64,000 nucleotides of DNA from Modestobacter italicus (GTDB lineage: Bacteria > Actinomycetota > Actinomycetes > Mycobacteriales > Geodermatophilaceae): contig NC_017955.1 of the NCBI RefSeq assembly GCF_000306785.1, forward strand, positions 1,922,001-1,986,000. Reading direction: 5' to 3'. Position 1 is the stretch's first letter; the number at the start of each line of letters is the position of its first letter. Below, one piece after another: positions 37,187 to 45,569 of this stretch. Position numbers and translations under genes: made by a program. The notes under the pieces are model-generated. The model was not told where the DNA came from and ran no database searches. It was given only the letters and a program-made list of their open reading frames with translations.

Positions 37187-38521
37187 GTGCGCGACCAGCA
37201 CCTCACCCGTGGCGGTGTCCTGGGCCTCGCGGTCGGTGCCGCGTGCTCGCTGGTCTACGCCGGGGACCACCTGGGCCTCGTGGGCGGGCACGTGGCGGCG
37301 GCTCGCGACGCGGCGCTGATCGCGATCGGCGCCGCGGCGTGGGCGATCGGCCGGTCCGCCCGGTCCGGTGCCGCTCCGGGCGGGCGCTCGACCGCGCGCG
37401 ACGAGGTCGGCGAGGAGGTCGTCTGGGAGTGCGACGCGACCGGCCGGTTCACGCACGCCAGCCCGCAGTGCCTGGAGCTGCTCGGGTACGCCCCGCAGGA
37501 GCGGGGGGCGCTCTCGCTCTTCGACGTCGCGCACCCCGACGAGCACGCGCTGCTGGCCGACCTGCTGGCCAGCGGCTCCGGCTGGCGGCGCCGTCCGTTC
37601 CGCTGCGTCACCCGGGACGGGACGCCGGTGTGGCTGCGCAGCACGGCTGTGCCGCAGGTCGACGGCCTGGGGCGGTTCAGCGGGCTGCTCGGCGCGTCCC
37701 ACCGGGACTGGGACGGCCCACCTCCCGAGACCACCGCGACGTCCGCCGCGGTGCTCCAGGTGCTCGCCGGCGACGCGGTGCGGACGGCGTTCCAGCCGAT
37801 CGTCTCGCTGGTCGACGGACGCCTGCTCGGGGCCGAGGCGCTGGCCCGGTTCACCGTGCCCGACGACGAGCGCACCACCCAGGACTGGTTCGCCGACGCG
37901 GCGCGGGCCGGGCTGGGGATCGACCTGGAGGTGCACGCCGTCCGGCGCGCCCTGCGGGCGGCCACGGCGCTGCCCGAGGACGCGTACGTGGCCGTGAACC
38001 TCTCCCCGGAGACGCTGCTGTGGCCCGGTCTCCCCGACGTGCTGCGGGAGGCACCCGTCCCGCTCGCCCGGATCGTCGTGGAGCTCACCGAGCACTCCGC
38101 CGTGGAGGACTACGACGGGCTCGCCGCTGTCCTGCAGCCGCTGCGGGACAGCGGGCTGCGCCTCGCGGTGGACGACGCCGGCGCCGGCTACGCGACGTTC
38201 CGGCACATCCTCCGGCTCGCCCCGGACGTCATCAAGCTCGACAGCAGCCTGATCAGCGGCATCGACGGCGACCCGGCCCGGCAGGCCCTCGCGGGGGCCG
38301 TCGTGGCGTTCGCCCGTGAGGTGCGCGGCGTCGTCGTGGCCGAGGGGATCGAGCGGCCCGCGGAGCTGGCGGTCGTGCTGGGCCTCGGGGTCGATGCCGG
38401 GCAGGGGTACCTCCTCGACCCACCGAGCACCGACGAGCGCGACTGGCGCCGGTGGCGCGACTGGGACGGTCCGGCGCGGCTGCGGCGGGGTGCTGCGGGG
38501 TTGCTCAGCGCACGCTCGTGA
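37187..38521 (+). CDS. PAS-EAL cyclic-di-GMP phosphodiesterase
   Basis: Protein of 444 residues. Two hydrophobic segments (about 9-28 and 34-50) anchor it in the membrane. A PAS domain follows (about 70-180) with WECDATGRFTHASPQCLELL. The EAL domain (about 190-420) keeps its catalytic residues: GAEALARF, VAVNLSPETL, VELTEHS, LAVDDAGAGY, VIKLDSSL, VVAEGIE and QGYLL. It should therefore hydrolyse c-di-GMP. No GGDEF domain is present. GTG 37187 follows GGAGGG. It is the only c-di-GMP gene in the window. Confidence 0.92.
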   Translation: MRDQHLTRGGVLGLAVGAACSLVYAGDHLGLVGGHVAAARDAALIAIGAAAWAIGRSARSGAAPGGRSTARDEVGEEVVWECDATGRFTHASPQCLELLGYAPQERGALSLFDVAHPDEHALLADLLASGSGWRRRPFRCVTRDGTPVWLRSTAVPQVDGLGRFSGLLGASHRDWDGPPPETTATSAAVLQVLAGDAVRTAFQPIVSLVDGRLLGAEALARFTVPDDERTTQDWFADAARAGLGIDLEVHAVRRALRAATALPEDAYVAVNLSPETLLWPGLPDVLREAPVPLARIVVELTEHSAVEDYDGLAAVLQPLRDSGLRLAVDDAGAGYATFRHILRLAPDVIKLDSSLISGIDGDPARQALAGAVVAFAREVRGVVVAEGIERPAELAVVLGLGVDAGQGYLLDPPSTDERDWRRWRDWDGPARLRRGAAGLLSARS

Positions 38522-39458
38522 CCGGCCGGCACTGGTCGAGGTAGGCGGCGAGGAAGGCGCGACCCGCGGCGCCGCGGAGGGTGTCGTCCCGGGTGATCAC
38601 CCCGAGCTCCCACTGCGGGGCGCCGGCGAGCCTGGCCGTCGCCACCCCGCGGAACACGTCGCGGTCGATGCAGGCGTCGGGCCCGTAGGAGACGCCCATG
38701 CCGCGCTGGACCATGCTCAGCAACGACAGCCAGTCGTTGATCTCGAGGCGGACCCGGCGCTGCTGCTCCTCCTGCAGCCAGGTGTCGAACAGGGCCCGCG
38801 TCCACCAGCCGCGGGCCAGGTCGATGACCGGTTCCGCCAGGACGTCCGCCGGGGTCAGCTCCCGCACCCCGGCGAGCCGGTGGCCGGCGGGGCACACGAG
38901 CGTCAGCGGGGTGCTGACCAGCGGGGTGAAGCGGAGAGCGGGCCCGATGCGCGGCGTCCGTGGCCCGATGGCGAAGTCCACCTGGCCGTCGGCCACGAGG
39001 TCCACCACCCCCGCCGCGCCGACGGGGAGGACGTGCACGTCGACGCCCGGGTGCTCCGACTGGAACCGGCGGATGGTCTCCACGACGTCGACGACGCGGG
39101 GGACGGCCATGGCGGCGATGCGGACCGAGCCGCGCAGCAGGCCCCGGACCTCGGCGACGGCGTCGCGGGCACGTCCGGTGTCGGCGAGGGCGGCGCGCGC
39201 GGGTTCGAGGAGGGCCCGTCCGGCGTCGGTCAGGTCGGTGCCCCGGCGGCCGCGGATGAAGAGCTCGGTGCCGAGCTCGCGCTCCAGGGACAGCAGCGAC
39301 GCCGAGAGGCTCGACTGGACCATGTACAGGCGGGCCGCCGCGGCGGTGAACGACCCCTCCTCGACGACGGCCAGGAAGTACTCGAGCTGCCTCAGCTCCA
39401 CGGCAGCCCGACCCGGTGGCAGGGGCAGGTCCTCGGCAGCGTCCTCATCCGTCCTCAT
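38505..39458 (-). CDS. LysR family regulator
   Basis: Regulator of 317 residues. The HTH segment is VELRQLEYFLAVVEEGSFTA followed by ARLYMVQSSLSASLLSLERE; the effector domain has DGQVDFAIGPRTPR and LTLVCPAGHRLAG. The start is uncertain: ATG 39458 adds 19 residues before the usual VELRQL, and the GTG at 39401 would give the common family length of 298. Neither has a good Shine-Dalgarno. Its end overlaps the EAL gene by 17 bp. It is divergent from a TetR gene. Confidence 0.88.
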   Translation of the reverse strand: MRTDEDAAEDLPLPPGRAAVELRQLEYFLAVVEEGSFTAAAARLYMVQSSLSASLLSLERELGTELFIRGRRGTDLTDAGRALLEPARAALADTGRARDAVAEVRGLLRGSVRIAAMAVPRVVDVVETIRRFQSEHPGVDVHVLPVGAAGVVDLVADGQVDFAIGPRTPRIGPALRFTPLVSTPLTLVCPAGHRLAGVRELTPADVLAEPVIDLARGWWTRALFDTWLQEEQQRRVRLEINDWLSLLSMVQRGMGVSYGPDACIDRDVFRGVATARLAGAPQWELGVITRDDTLRGAAGRAFLAAYLDQCRPVTSVR

Positions 39459-39526
39459 CGACGTCCGGTGGCGCCCGGGGGAGGTGTCCGGCAGGCGTGG
39501 GGCACGGCGGACGGTAGGCAACCGGA

Positions 39527-39546
39527 ACGGAACTGGCGGGTTCCGT
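39527..39546. promoter_or_regulatory. TetR-type operator
   Basis: ACGGAAC and GTTCCGT are perfect 7-bp arms around TGGCGG, 28 bp before the TetR start and just upstream of its leaderless -10 box TACAGT (39563-39568). An extra GGAAC half-site lies at 39524-39528. Confidence 0.62.
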
Positions 39547-39574
39547 GTCCGACCCCCGGACCTACAGTCGGGTC

Positions 39575-40189
39575 ATGGCGTCACCCGTGCGCGGCCGGGC
39601 GGGCGGGCCCGGCCGCCGCCCGCTGGACCGCGCCAAGGACCAGGCGATCACCGCGGCCGTCGTCGACGTGCTCGCCCGGCTGGGCCACAGCGGCTTCACC
39701 ATGGACGAGGTGGCCCTCGCCGCAGGCGTGGGCAAGGCCGCCATCTACCGGCGGTGGTCCAGCAAGACCGACCTGCTGGTGAGCTACACCGAGGGGTCCA
39801 TCGAGGGCACCCTGGACCTGGCGGACACCGGTTCACTGCGGACCGACCTGGTCGCGCTGCTCGGCTCGGCCGCCGCCCACTTCAACGGTCCGGCCGGGCG
39901 CGCCAACCGGGCCCTGCTCAGCGCGGTGCACGACGACCCGGTGCTGGCGGCGGCCTACCACGCCGGACCGGTGGCCCAGTGGGGCGACGCCTTCCGGCAG
40001 GTCTTCGACCGGGCGGTGCGGCGCGGCGAGATCTGCCCGGATGCCGCGTCGTCCGTCGCCGGCGAGGCCGGCGCGGCGATCCTCGTCCAGCGGTGGCTGC
40101 TGCACGGCGCGCACATCGACGAGGCCCTCGTCGCCGACGTGGTGGACGACGTGGTGCTGCCGCTCCTCCGGGACCGCGGTCACCCCTGA
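39575..40189 (+). CDS. TetR family regulator
   Basis: Repressor of 204 residues. The HTH reads LGHSGFTMDEVALAAGVGKA with IYRRWSSKTDLL; the C-terminal domain is of the TetR_C_16-like type with DDPVLAAAYHAGPVAQWGDA. ATG 39575 lies six nucleotides after TACAGT and lacks a Shine-Dalgarno, so it is probably leaderless. The operator at 39527 implies autoregulation. No transporter or enzyme is directly linked. Confidence 0.9.
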   Translation: MASPVRGRAGGPGRRPLDRAKDQAITAAVVDVLARLGHSGFTMDEVALAAGVGKAAIYRRWSSKTDLLVSYTEGSIEGTLDLADTGSLRTDLVALLGSAAAHFNGPAGRANRALLSAVHDDPVLAAAYHAGPVAQWGDAFRQVFDRAVRRGEICPDAASSVAGEAGAAILVQRWLLHGAHIDEALVADVVDDVVLPLLRDRGHP

Positions 40190-40216
40190 CGACCGCCGCG
40201 CGGCCGGGTGCGGGAC

Positions 40217-40378
40217 CTACCGCACGGACCGGCGCACGGGACGCCGTCGTCCGAACATCGCGGAGATGAGGTCCGGGGGCAGCCGGCAGCCCCGGGGGCA
40301 GTCGAACTGGACGGGATCACCGTCGAGCCAGCCGAGGGCGGCCGGCCGCCCGCAGCCGGGACAGGTCTCCCACGTCAC
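40217..40378 (-). CDS. 53-residue zinc-ribbon protein
   Basis: A short frame starting GTG at 40378 encodes VTWETCPGCGRPAALGWLDG, then a second Cys pair in FDCPRGC, and a basic tail GRRRPVRRSVR. The two pairs Cys6-x2-Cys9 and Cys27-x3-Cys31 with their spacing form a likely zinc ribbon, and the arginines fit nucleic-acid binding. GGTGGG lies seven nucleotides before the GTG. Third-position GC is high throughout, which supports coding. It lies between the TetR gene and the DUF2267 gene and is easily missed because of its size. Confidence 0.62.
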   Translation of the reverse strand: MTWETCPGCGRPAALGWLDGDPVQFDCPRGCRLPPDLISAMFGRRRPVRRSVR

Positions 40379-40508
40379 GTGTGCACCCACCGAACCCCCT
40401 CCCGGTGTCCGGTACCAGGCTCGGGCAGCTCGGGCTCCCCGACCATCACGCGGTCCCGCTGGTCGGCATCGACCGCGCCGATGGCACGCCCCCGGCCGCC
40501 CGCTCCGG

Positions 40509-40883
40509 CTACCGTGCGGACCCGATCAGCTCCGCGTACTCCCGGCCCAGCTGGGCGAGCACGTCGTCGAACTCGCCCGGCTCGACGGCGTCCTGCGTCG
40601 TGGCCAGGACGGCGACCATGCCCTGCCGGGCGTCGGCCTCCTCGGTCTTCGCCTGGCGGGCGACCCGCTGCGCGAACTCCGCCGGGCCGAAGGGTTCCGC
40701 CTCCGGCGTCGGCGGGATGAGGTCGGCCTGCAGCTCTCCGGGCAGCTGCGCCCTGAGGTCGTGGGCCTCCCCACCGGTGAGCCGCTCGGCCAGCACCCGC
40801 AGCGTGGCGTGGGTGAGCGTGTCGGCCTCCTCGCGGGGCACCCCGCGGGCCCCGACCGAGGTGATGAACTCGTCGTACTGCAC
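40509..40883 (-). CDS. DUF2267 domain protein
   Basis: Protein of 124 residues: VQYDEFITSVGARGVPREEA, LTHATLRVLAERLTGGEAHD, LRAQLPGELQADL and EFAQRVARQ follow the DUF2267 pattern of paired helices with GxExxDLxAQLP. The function is unknown; members often lie in stress loci. GTG 40883 follows GGAGGGG. It is divergent from the 79-residue ORF, and an ATCGGCA-type palindrome lies between them. Confidence 0.88.
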   Translation of the reverse strand: MQYDEFITSVGARGVPREEADTLTHATLRVLAERLTGGEAHDLRAQLPGELQADLIPPTPEAEPFGPAEFAQRVARQAKTEEADARQGMVAVLATTQDAVEPGEFDDVLAQLGREYAELIGSAR

Positions 40884-40943
40884 GGTCCCCTCCTTCTGTG
40901 CGCCGGTCCGGTCCGACGCTGCCGCAGCCGGCGCGACGGCGTC

Positions 40944-40963
40944 CATCCGGAGACCTGCCGATG
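40944..40963. promoter_or_regulatory. ATCGGCA palindrome, imperfect copy
   Basis: CATCCGGA-GACC-TGCCGATG matches the perfect copy at 48505-48524 at 18 of 20 positions, including the GACC centre. It lies between the divergent DUF2267 gene and the small ORF at 41040. Confidence 0.5.
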
Positions 40964-41039
40964 TCGGCGGCACGTCCGCCGGAGGACCATCGGCCCCCGG
41001 TGCCGCGCACCGGTGGTGCCCGGACGTGAGGAGGACGTC

Positions 41040-41279
41040 ATGCGGGTGGAGGACCTCAGCGGGGACGACGCCACGGTGTACCGGGCCGTGGCCGAGCTGG
41101 AGGACGACGCCGCCGCGCCGCACCTGCAGGACCTCGCCCGCCGCACCGGCCTGGACCTGGAGCGCACCCGGTCCGCCGTGCACCGGCTGCTGCACACCGA
41201 GCCGAAGGTGCTGCACGAGGTGCCTGACACCGGCGCGACCGACCTGGGACCCGTCTACGAGCTGGCGCCGCGCACCTGA
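41040..41279 (+). CDS. Hypothetical 79-residue protein, winged-helix-like
   Basis: Acidic small protein MRVEDLSGDDATVYRAVAEL followed by LQDLARRTGLDLERTRSAVH and RLLHTEPKVLHEV. The helical part with ARRTGLDLERTRSAVHRLL looks like a helix-turn-helix fold without a family match. ATG 41040 follows GAGGAGG. It is the first gene on the plus strand after the palindrome at 40944 and precedes the formaldehyde-dehydrogenase-like operon. Confidence 0.7.
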   Translation: MRVEDLSGDDATVYRAVAELEDDAAAPHLQDLARRTGLDLERTRSAVHRLLHTEPKVLHEVPDTGATDLGPVYELAPRT

Positions 41280-41340
41280 CGGTCCTGTTCCCACGACGAG
41301 GGCTGGTCCCGGCACCTGCCTGCACCGTCCGCCCACGTCG

Positions 41341-41360
41341 TATCGGCATGTCTGCCGATA
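41341..41360. promoter_or_regulatory. ATCGGCA palindrome in front of the dehydrogenase operon
   Basis: TATCGGCA-TGTC-TGCCGATA is a perfect palindrome with 8-bp arms, 82 bp before the start of the formaldehyde-dehydrogenase-like gene. Perfect relatives lie at 48505 and 48573 in front of the third dehydrogenase. Confidence 0.68.
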
Positions 41361-41442
41361 CCGGCGTCCGCGCCCCGCGGGTGCAATCAGGCTCCCAGCC
41401 CGAGCACGGGCCGTGGGGCAGACCCGTGACCAGGGAGGCAGC

Positions 41443-42597
41443 ATGAAGGCAGTCGTGTACGAGGGGCCGCGCCAGGTCAGCGTCAAGGACGTACCGGACG
41501 CACGGATCGAGCGGCCGACCGACGTGCTGGTGCGGATCACCTCGGCGAACATCTGCGGCTCGGACCTGCACATGTACGAGGGCCGGACCGACTTCGAGCC
41601 CGGCCGCTGGTTCGGGCACGAGAACCTGGGCCAGGTGATCGAGGTCGGGGACGGGGTCGACAAGGTGCAGGTGGGGGAGTACGTCGTCCTGCCGTTCAAC
41701 ATCGCCTGCGGGCACTGCAAGAACTGCGAGCAGCAGCTCACGAACTACTGCCTGACCGCGCAGCCGAAGAAGGAGTGGGCCGGCGCCGCGTACGGCTTCG
41801 CCGACATGGGTCCGTACGGCGGGGGCCAGGCCGAGCTGCTGCGCGTGCCCTGGGGTGACTTCAACTGCCTGCGGCTGGGTGAGGACGCCGAGCAGCGCCA
41901 GACCGACTACGTGATGCTCGCCGACATCTTCCCGACCGGCTACCACGCCACCGAGCTGGCCGGCGTCAAGCCGGGCGACCAGACGGTCATCTACGGCGCC
42001 GGTCCGGTGGGGCTGATGGCCGCGCTGTCGGCGACCATCCGCGGGGCCAGCAAGGTGATGGTCGTCGACCGGCACCCCGACCGGCTGCGGCTGGCCGAGT
42101 CGATCGGCGCGATCGCGATCGACGACTCGAAGGTCGACCCGGTGCAGGCCGTCCTCGACCAGACGATGGGGCTCGGCGCGGACAACGGCTGCGAGTGCGT
42201 CGGCTACCAGGCGCACGAGCCCGACGGGCAGGAGCAGGCCAACCTGACGATGAACCGGCTGGTCGCCTCGGTGCGCTTCACCGGGAAGATCGGCAACGTC
42301 GGCGTCTTCGTGCCCCAGGACCCCGGGGCCAGCGACGAGCTGGCGAAGCAGGGCAAGCTCGCCTTCGACTACGGCATGTTCTGGTTCAAGGGCCAGCACA
42401 TCGGCAGCGGCCAGGCCCCGGTCAAGAAGTACAACCGGCAGCTGCGCGACCTCATCGCCGCGGGCAAGGCCGAGCCGTCGTTCATCGTGAGCCACGAGCT
42501 GCCCCTCGAGCGGGCGCCGGAGGCCTACGAGCACTTCGACAAGCGGGACGAGGGCTGGACCAAGGTCGTCCTCCACCCGGCGATGGCGGGGAGCTGA
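41443..42597 (+). CDS. Zn-dependent dehydrogenase, glutathione-independent formaldehyde dehydrogenase-like
   Basis: Medium-chain dehydrogenase of 384 residues. The catalytic zinc site has NICGSDLHMYEGR and FGHENLGQV, the structural site CGHCKNCEQQLTNYC with all four Cys, and the Rossmann motif IYGAGPVGLMAAL. The inserted segment WAGAAYGFADMGPYGGGQAE and DYGMFWFKGQHIGSGQAPVK are typical for glutathione-independent formaldehyde dehydrogenases. ATG 41443 follows GGGAGG. First gene of an operon with PfpI, an unknown, a second dehydrogenase and DUF1345. Confidence 0.92.
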   Translation: MKAVVYEGPRQVSVKDVPDARIERPTDVLVRITSANICGSDLHMYEGRTDFEPGRWFGHENLGQVIEVGDGVDKVQVGEYVVLPFNIACGHCKNCEQQLTNYCLTAQPKKEWAGAAYGFADMGPYGGGQAELLRVPWGDFNCLRLGEDAEQRQTDYVMLADIFPTGYHATELAGVKPGDQTVIYGAGPVGLMAALSATIRGASKVMVVDRHPDRLRLAESIGAIAIDDSKVDPVQAVLDQTMGLGADNGCECVGYQAHEPDGQEQANLTMNRLVASVRFTGKIGNVGVFVPQDPGASDELAKQGKLAFDYGMFWFKGQHIGSGQAPVKKYNRQLRDLIAAGKAEPSFIVSHELPLERAPEAYEHFDKRDEGWTKVVLHPAMAGS

Positions 42598-42598
42598 C

Positions 42599-43174
42599 AT
42601 GGCCGGCGAACTGAACGGACGGCGGGTCGCGATCCTCGCGGCCGACGGCGTGGAGCGGGTGGAGCTGGAGCAGCCGCGCCGGGCGCTGGACGACGCCGGC
42701 GCCCGCACCGATGTCGTGTCGATCACGAGCGGGGAGATCCAGGCCCGCGACCACGACCTCGAGGACGCCGGCACCTTCGGGGTGGACCGGCTCGTCGGGG
42801 CGGCATCGGTCGACGACTACGACGCGCTGCTCCTGCCCGGCGGCACGGTCAACCCGGACAAGCTGCGGATGGAGCCGGCCGCCGTGGCGTTCGTCCGGGA
42901 CTTCGTGCAGTCGGGGAAACCGGTCGCGTCGATCTGCCACGGCCCCTGGAACTTCGTCGAGGCCGACGTCGCCCGCGGCCGCCGGCTGACGTCGTGGCCG
43001 AGCGTGCGCACCGACCTGCGCAACGCCGGGGCGGAGGTGGTCGACGAGGAGGTCGTCACCGACGGCAACATCACCACCAGCCGGTCACCCGAGGACCTGC
43101 CGGCCTTCTGCGCGCGGATCGTGCAGGAGTTCGCCCGCACCCCGCAGACCGCCGGCGTGGGCGGTGGCTCGTGA
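42599..43174 (+). CDS. DJ-1/PfpI family protein (type 1 amidotransferase fold)
   Basis: Protein of 191 residues. It has RVAILAADGVERVELEQPR, DYDALLLPGGTVNPDKLR and the nucleophile Cys in VASICHGPWNFVEA, the pattern of PfpI-type stress proteases and deglycases. It starts one base after the dehydrogenase stop, so the two are coupled. In this carbonyl-handling operon a glyoxalase or deglycase role is plausible. A longer paralogue is at 33999. Confidence 0.92.
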   Translation: MAGELNGRRVAILAADGVERVELEQPRRALDDAGARTDVVSITSGEIQARDHDLEDAGTFGVDRLVGAASVDDYDALLLPGGTVNPDKLRMEPAAVAFVRDFVQSGKPVASICHGPWNFVEADVARGRRLTSWPSVRTDLRNAGAEVVDEEVVTDGNITTSRSPEDLPAFCARIVQEFARTPQTAGVGGGS

Positions 43175-43659
43175 CCAGCGCGCTGGGGAGCGTGGCCTCG
43201 CTGGCCGCCCGGGCGGGCGGCACGGTCGTCCGCCAGGTCCGCTCGGTCTTCGAGCACGGGAACGGCGCAGGTCCGGTGAAGGCCCCGGCGTCCGGCTGGC
43301 TGGTGGTGAGCGTCTACCGCGAGCCGACGGAGATCGACCCCCGCTCGCTGCCGGCGCCGCTGGCCGCGTACGGCGACCGCATCGAGACACGGGTCCGTCC
43401 GGCGCCGGGCGGCAAGGGCACCGAGCTGGCCGCGCGGCTGGTCCAGCGCTCCTCGGGGAGCGCATCCGCCCCGGCGCGGCTGACCGGCAGCGATCCGCAG
43501 GCCGACCTGCGGTCCGCGCTGCGCGAGGCCAAGCAGCTGATCGAGGTGGGCGAGGTGCTGGCGGTCGACCCGGCCCCGCACGGCAAGCGGAACGCCACGC
43601 CGGCCGGCGCGGCGCTGGAGGCGGCCACGAAGCGGGCGCCCGAGGGGGGAGTGCTGTGA
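43171..43659 (+). CDS. Conserved hypothetical protein in the dehydrogenase operon
   Basis: Protein of 162 residues. After a short basic N-terminus the central part reads WLVVSVYREPTEIDPRSLPA, IETRVRPAPGGKGTELAARL and DPQADLRSALREAKQLIEVG. This resembles SRPBCC-like small proteins found beside dehydrogenases, but I cannot name a family with confidence. GTG 43171 overlaps the PfpI stop as GTGA and its own stop overlaps the next start, so its product is made together with the enzymes. Confidence 0.8.
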   Translation: MTSALGSVASLAARAGGTVVRQVRSVFEHGNGAGPVKAPASGWLVVSVYREPTEIDPRSLPAPLAAYGDRIETRVRPAPGGKGTELAARLVQRSSGSASAPARLTGSDPQADLRSALREAKQLIEVGEVLAVDPAPHGKRNATPAGAALEAATKRAPEGGVL

Positions 43660-44831
43660 AGGCGGTGACCTGGCGGGGCGTCAACGAGGTCGGGGTGGAG
43701 GACGTCCCGGAGCCGAAGATCCTCAACGACCACGACATCATCCTCGAGGTCGGCCTGTCGGTGACCTGCGGCTCGGACCTGCACCTGCTCGGCGGCTACA
43801 TCCCCGCGATGCGCGCCGGTGACGTGCTCGGCCACGAGTTCATGGGCAGGGTGGCCGAGGTCGGCAAGAACGTCACGAAGCACCGGGTGGGCGACCGGGT
43901 CGTGGTGGTCTCCTTCACCAGCTGCGGGCAGTGCTGGTACTGCAAGAACGAGCTGTACTCCCTGTGCGACAACGGCAACCCCAACCCGGGGATCACCGAG
44001 GCGCTGTGGGGTCAGGGGATCGGCGGTTGCTACGGGTACTCCCACGCGCTGGGCGGCTACGCCGGCAGCCACGCCCCCTACATGCGCGTGCCCTACGCCG
44101 ACCAGGGGGCGTTCACCATCCCCGACGGCGTCTCCGACGAGCGTGCGCTGTTCGCCTCCGACGCGGCTCCCACCGGCTGGACCGGGGCGCACCAGGCGGA
44201 GGTGAAGGCCGGTGACGTCGTCGCGGTGTGGGGCGCCGGCGGTGTCGGGCAGATGGCCGCGCGCAAGGCGATGCTCATGGGCGCCGAGCGGGTCGTCGTC
44301 ATCGACCGGTACGACAACCGGCTGCAGCAGGTGCGGCAGCACATCGGGGCGGAGACCCTGGACTACGAGGAGGTGGACGTCCCCGCCGAGCTGCGGGAGA
44401 TGTCCGGCGGGCGCGGACCGGACGTGTGCATCGAGGCGGTGGGCATGGAGGCGCACAGCTCCGGCCCGCAGTACCTCTACGACCAGGTCAAGCAGCAGCT
44501 GCGGCTGCAGTCGGACCGGCCGACCGCCCTCCGGGAGGCCATCTACGCCTGCCGCAAGGGCGGCACGGTGTTCGCCCTCGGGGTGTTCGGCGGCCTGATC
44601 GACAAGTTCCCGATGGGGGCGGTGATGAACAAGGCGCTCACCCTGCGCGGCGCCCAGCAGCACGGGCACCGCTACGTCCCGGAGATCCTCGACCTGATGA
44701 GCCGGGACGAGGTGCGCACCGAGCACCTCGCCACCCACGTCATGCCGCTCGACGACGGGCCCAAGGGCTACCGGATGTTCAAGGAGAAGGAGGACGGGTG
44801 CGTGCGTGCCGTGTTCCGTCCCGGCACGTGA
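43656..44831 (+). CDS. Zn-dependent alcohol dehydrogenase, second of the cluster
   Basis: Medium-chain dehydrogenase of 391 residues with CGSDLHLLGG, LGHEFMGRVAEVG, the four-Cys loop SCGQCWYCKNELYSLC and the Rossmann motif VWGAGGVGQMAARKA. The extended middle (GITEALWGQGIGGCYGYSHA and YLYDQVKQQLRLQSDRPTAL) is seen in formaldehyde dehydrogenase-like and threonine dehydrogenase-like branches. GTG 43656 overlaps the preceding stop. It differs clearly from the first copy, so they are not a recent duplication. Confidence 0.92.
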   Translation: MKAVTWRGVNEVGVEDVPEPKILNDHDIILEVGLSVTCGSDLHLLGGYIPAMRAGDVLGHEFMGRVAEVGKNVTKHRVGDRVVVVSFTSCGQCWYCKNELYSLCDNGNPNPGITEALWGQGIGGCYGYSHALGGYAGSHAPYMRVPYADQGAFTIPDGVSDERALFASDAAPTGWTGAHQAEVKAGDVVAVWGAGGVGQMAARKAMLMGAERVVVIDRYDNRLQQVRQHIGAETLDYEEVDVPAELREMSGGRGPDVCIEAVGMEAHSSGPQYLYDQVKQQLRLQSDRPTALREAIYACRKGGTVFALGVFGGLIDKFPMGAVMNKALTLRGAQQHGHRYVPEILDLMSRDEVRTEHLATHVMPLDDGPKGYRMFKEKEDGCVRAVFRPGT

Positions 44832-44883
44832 GGCACCGACGGCGCCGGGCCGGCCCGGCGCCGTGGCGCTGCGGGGCTCCCGG

Positions 44884-45558
44884 GTGAGCGTGGCCCCGGC
44901 CGGGACGGCGGTGGAGGCGGGCCGGCGCCCGACGATCCTGTCGTGGCGCCGCCTGCTCGTCTGCCTGGTCGGCGGCGTCCTCGCGGCCGGGGTGCCCGTC
45001 GTCGCCGGTGTCCCCGAGGTCTCGGTGCTCGTCGGCTGGACGGTCGCGGCCGGCGGCCTGCTGACCTGGGTGTGGCGGATCAGCTGGCCGCGCGACTGGG
45101 AGGCGACCAAGCGGCTGGCCGAGGAGGAGGGGCGGACCCACGTCACGGATGCAGCCGTGCTGGGCGCGGCGGTGGTCAGCCTGGCCGCCGTCGCCGAGGC
45201 GCTCGTCCGGTCCAGCGCGCAGGACGCCGTCGGCGTCGCCACCGTGGTGCTCGGCGTCCTGGTGGTGATCCTGTCGTGGGCGCTGGTCAACACGGTGTTC
45301 GCCCTCAAGTACGCCCGCCGGTACTACTCGGGGGGCGACGGTGGGATCGACTTCGGCCAGGAGGAACCGCCCGCCTACAGCGACTTCGCCTACGTCGCGT
45401 TCACCGTCGGGATGAGCTTCGCGGTGCCGGACACCCAGCTCGTGGACACCTCGATCCGCAAGGTCGCCCTCGGGCACGCGCTGCTGTCCTTCCTGTTCGG
45501 GACCGTGGTCATCGCGGTGGCCGTCAACCTCGTCACCAACCTGGGGCAGCAGGGGTAG
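44884..45558 (+). CDS. DUF1345 family membrane protein
   Basis: Membrane protein of 224 residues. Hydrophobic segments are at about 21-38, 42-58, 90-110, 115-135, 162-180 and 195-218. LSWALVNTVFALKYARRYYS and YVAFTVGMSFAVPDTQLVDT are DUF1345 signatures. The function is unknown. GTG 44884 is chosen as the first with acceptable spacing to GGGG; GTG 44863 is possible. It probably ends the operon that starts at 41443. Confidence 0.85.
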   Translation: MSVAPAGTAVEAGRRPTILSWRRLLVCLVGGVLAAGVPVVAGVPEVSVLVGWTVAAGGLLTWVWRISWPRDWEATKRLAEEEGRTHVTDAAVLGAAVVSLAAVAEALVRSSAQDAVGVATVVLGVLVVILSWALVNTVFALKYARRYYSGGDGGIDFGQEEPPAYSDFAYVAFTVGMSFAVPDTQLVDTSIRKVALGHALLSFLFGTVVIAVAVNLVTNLGQQG

Positions 45559-45569
45559 GCGCCCGGGCG

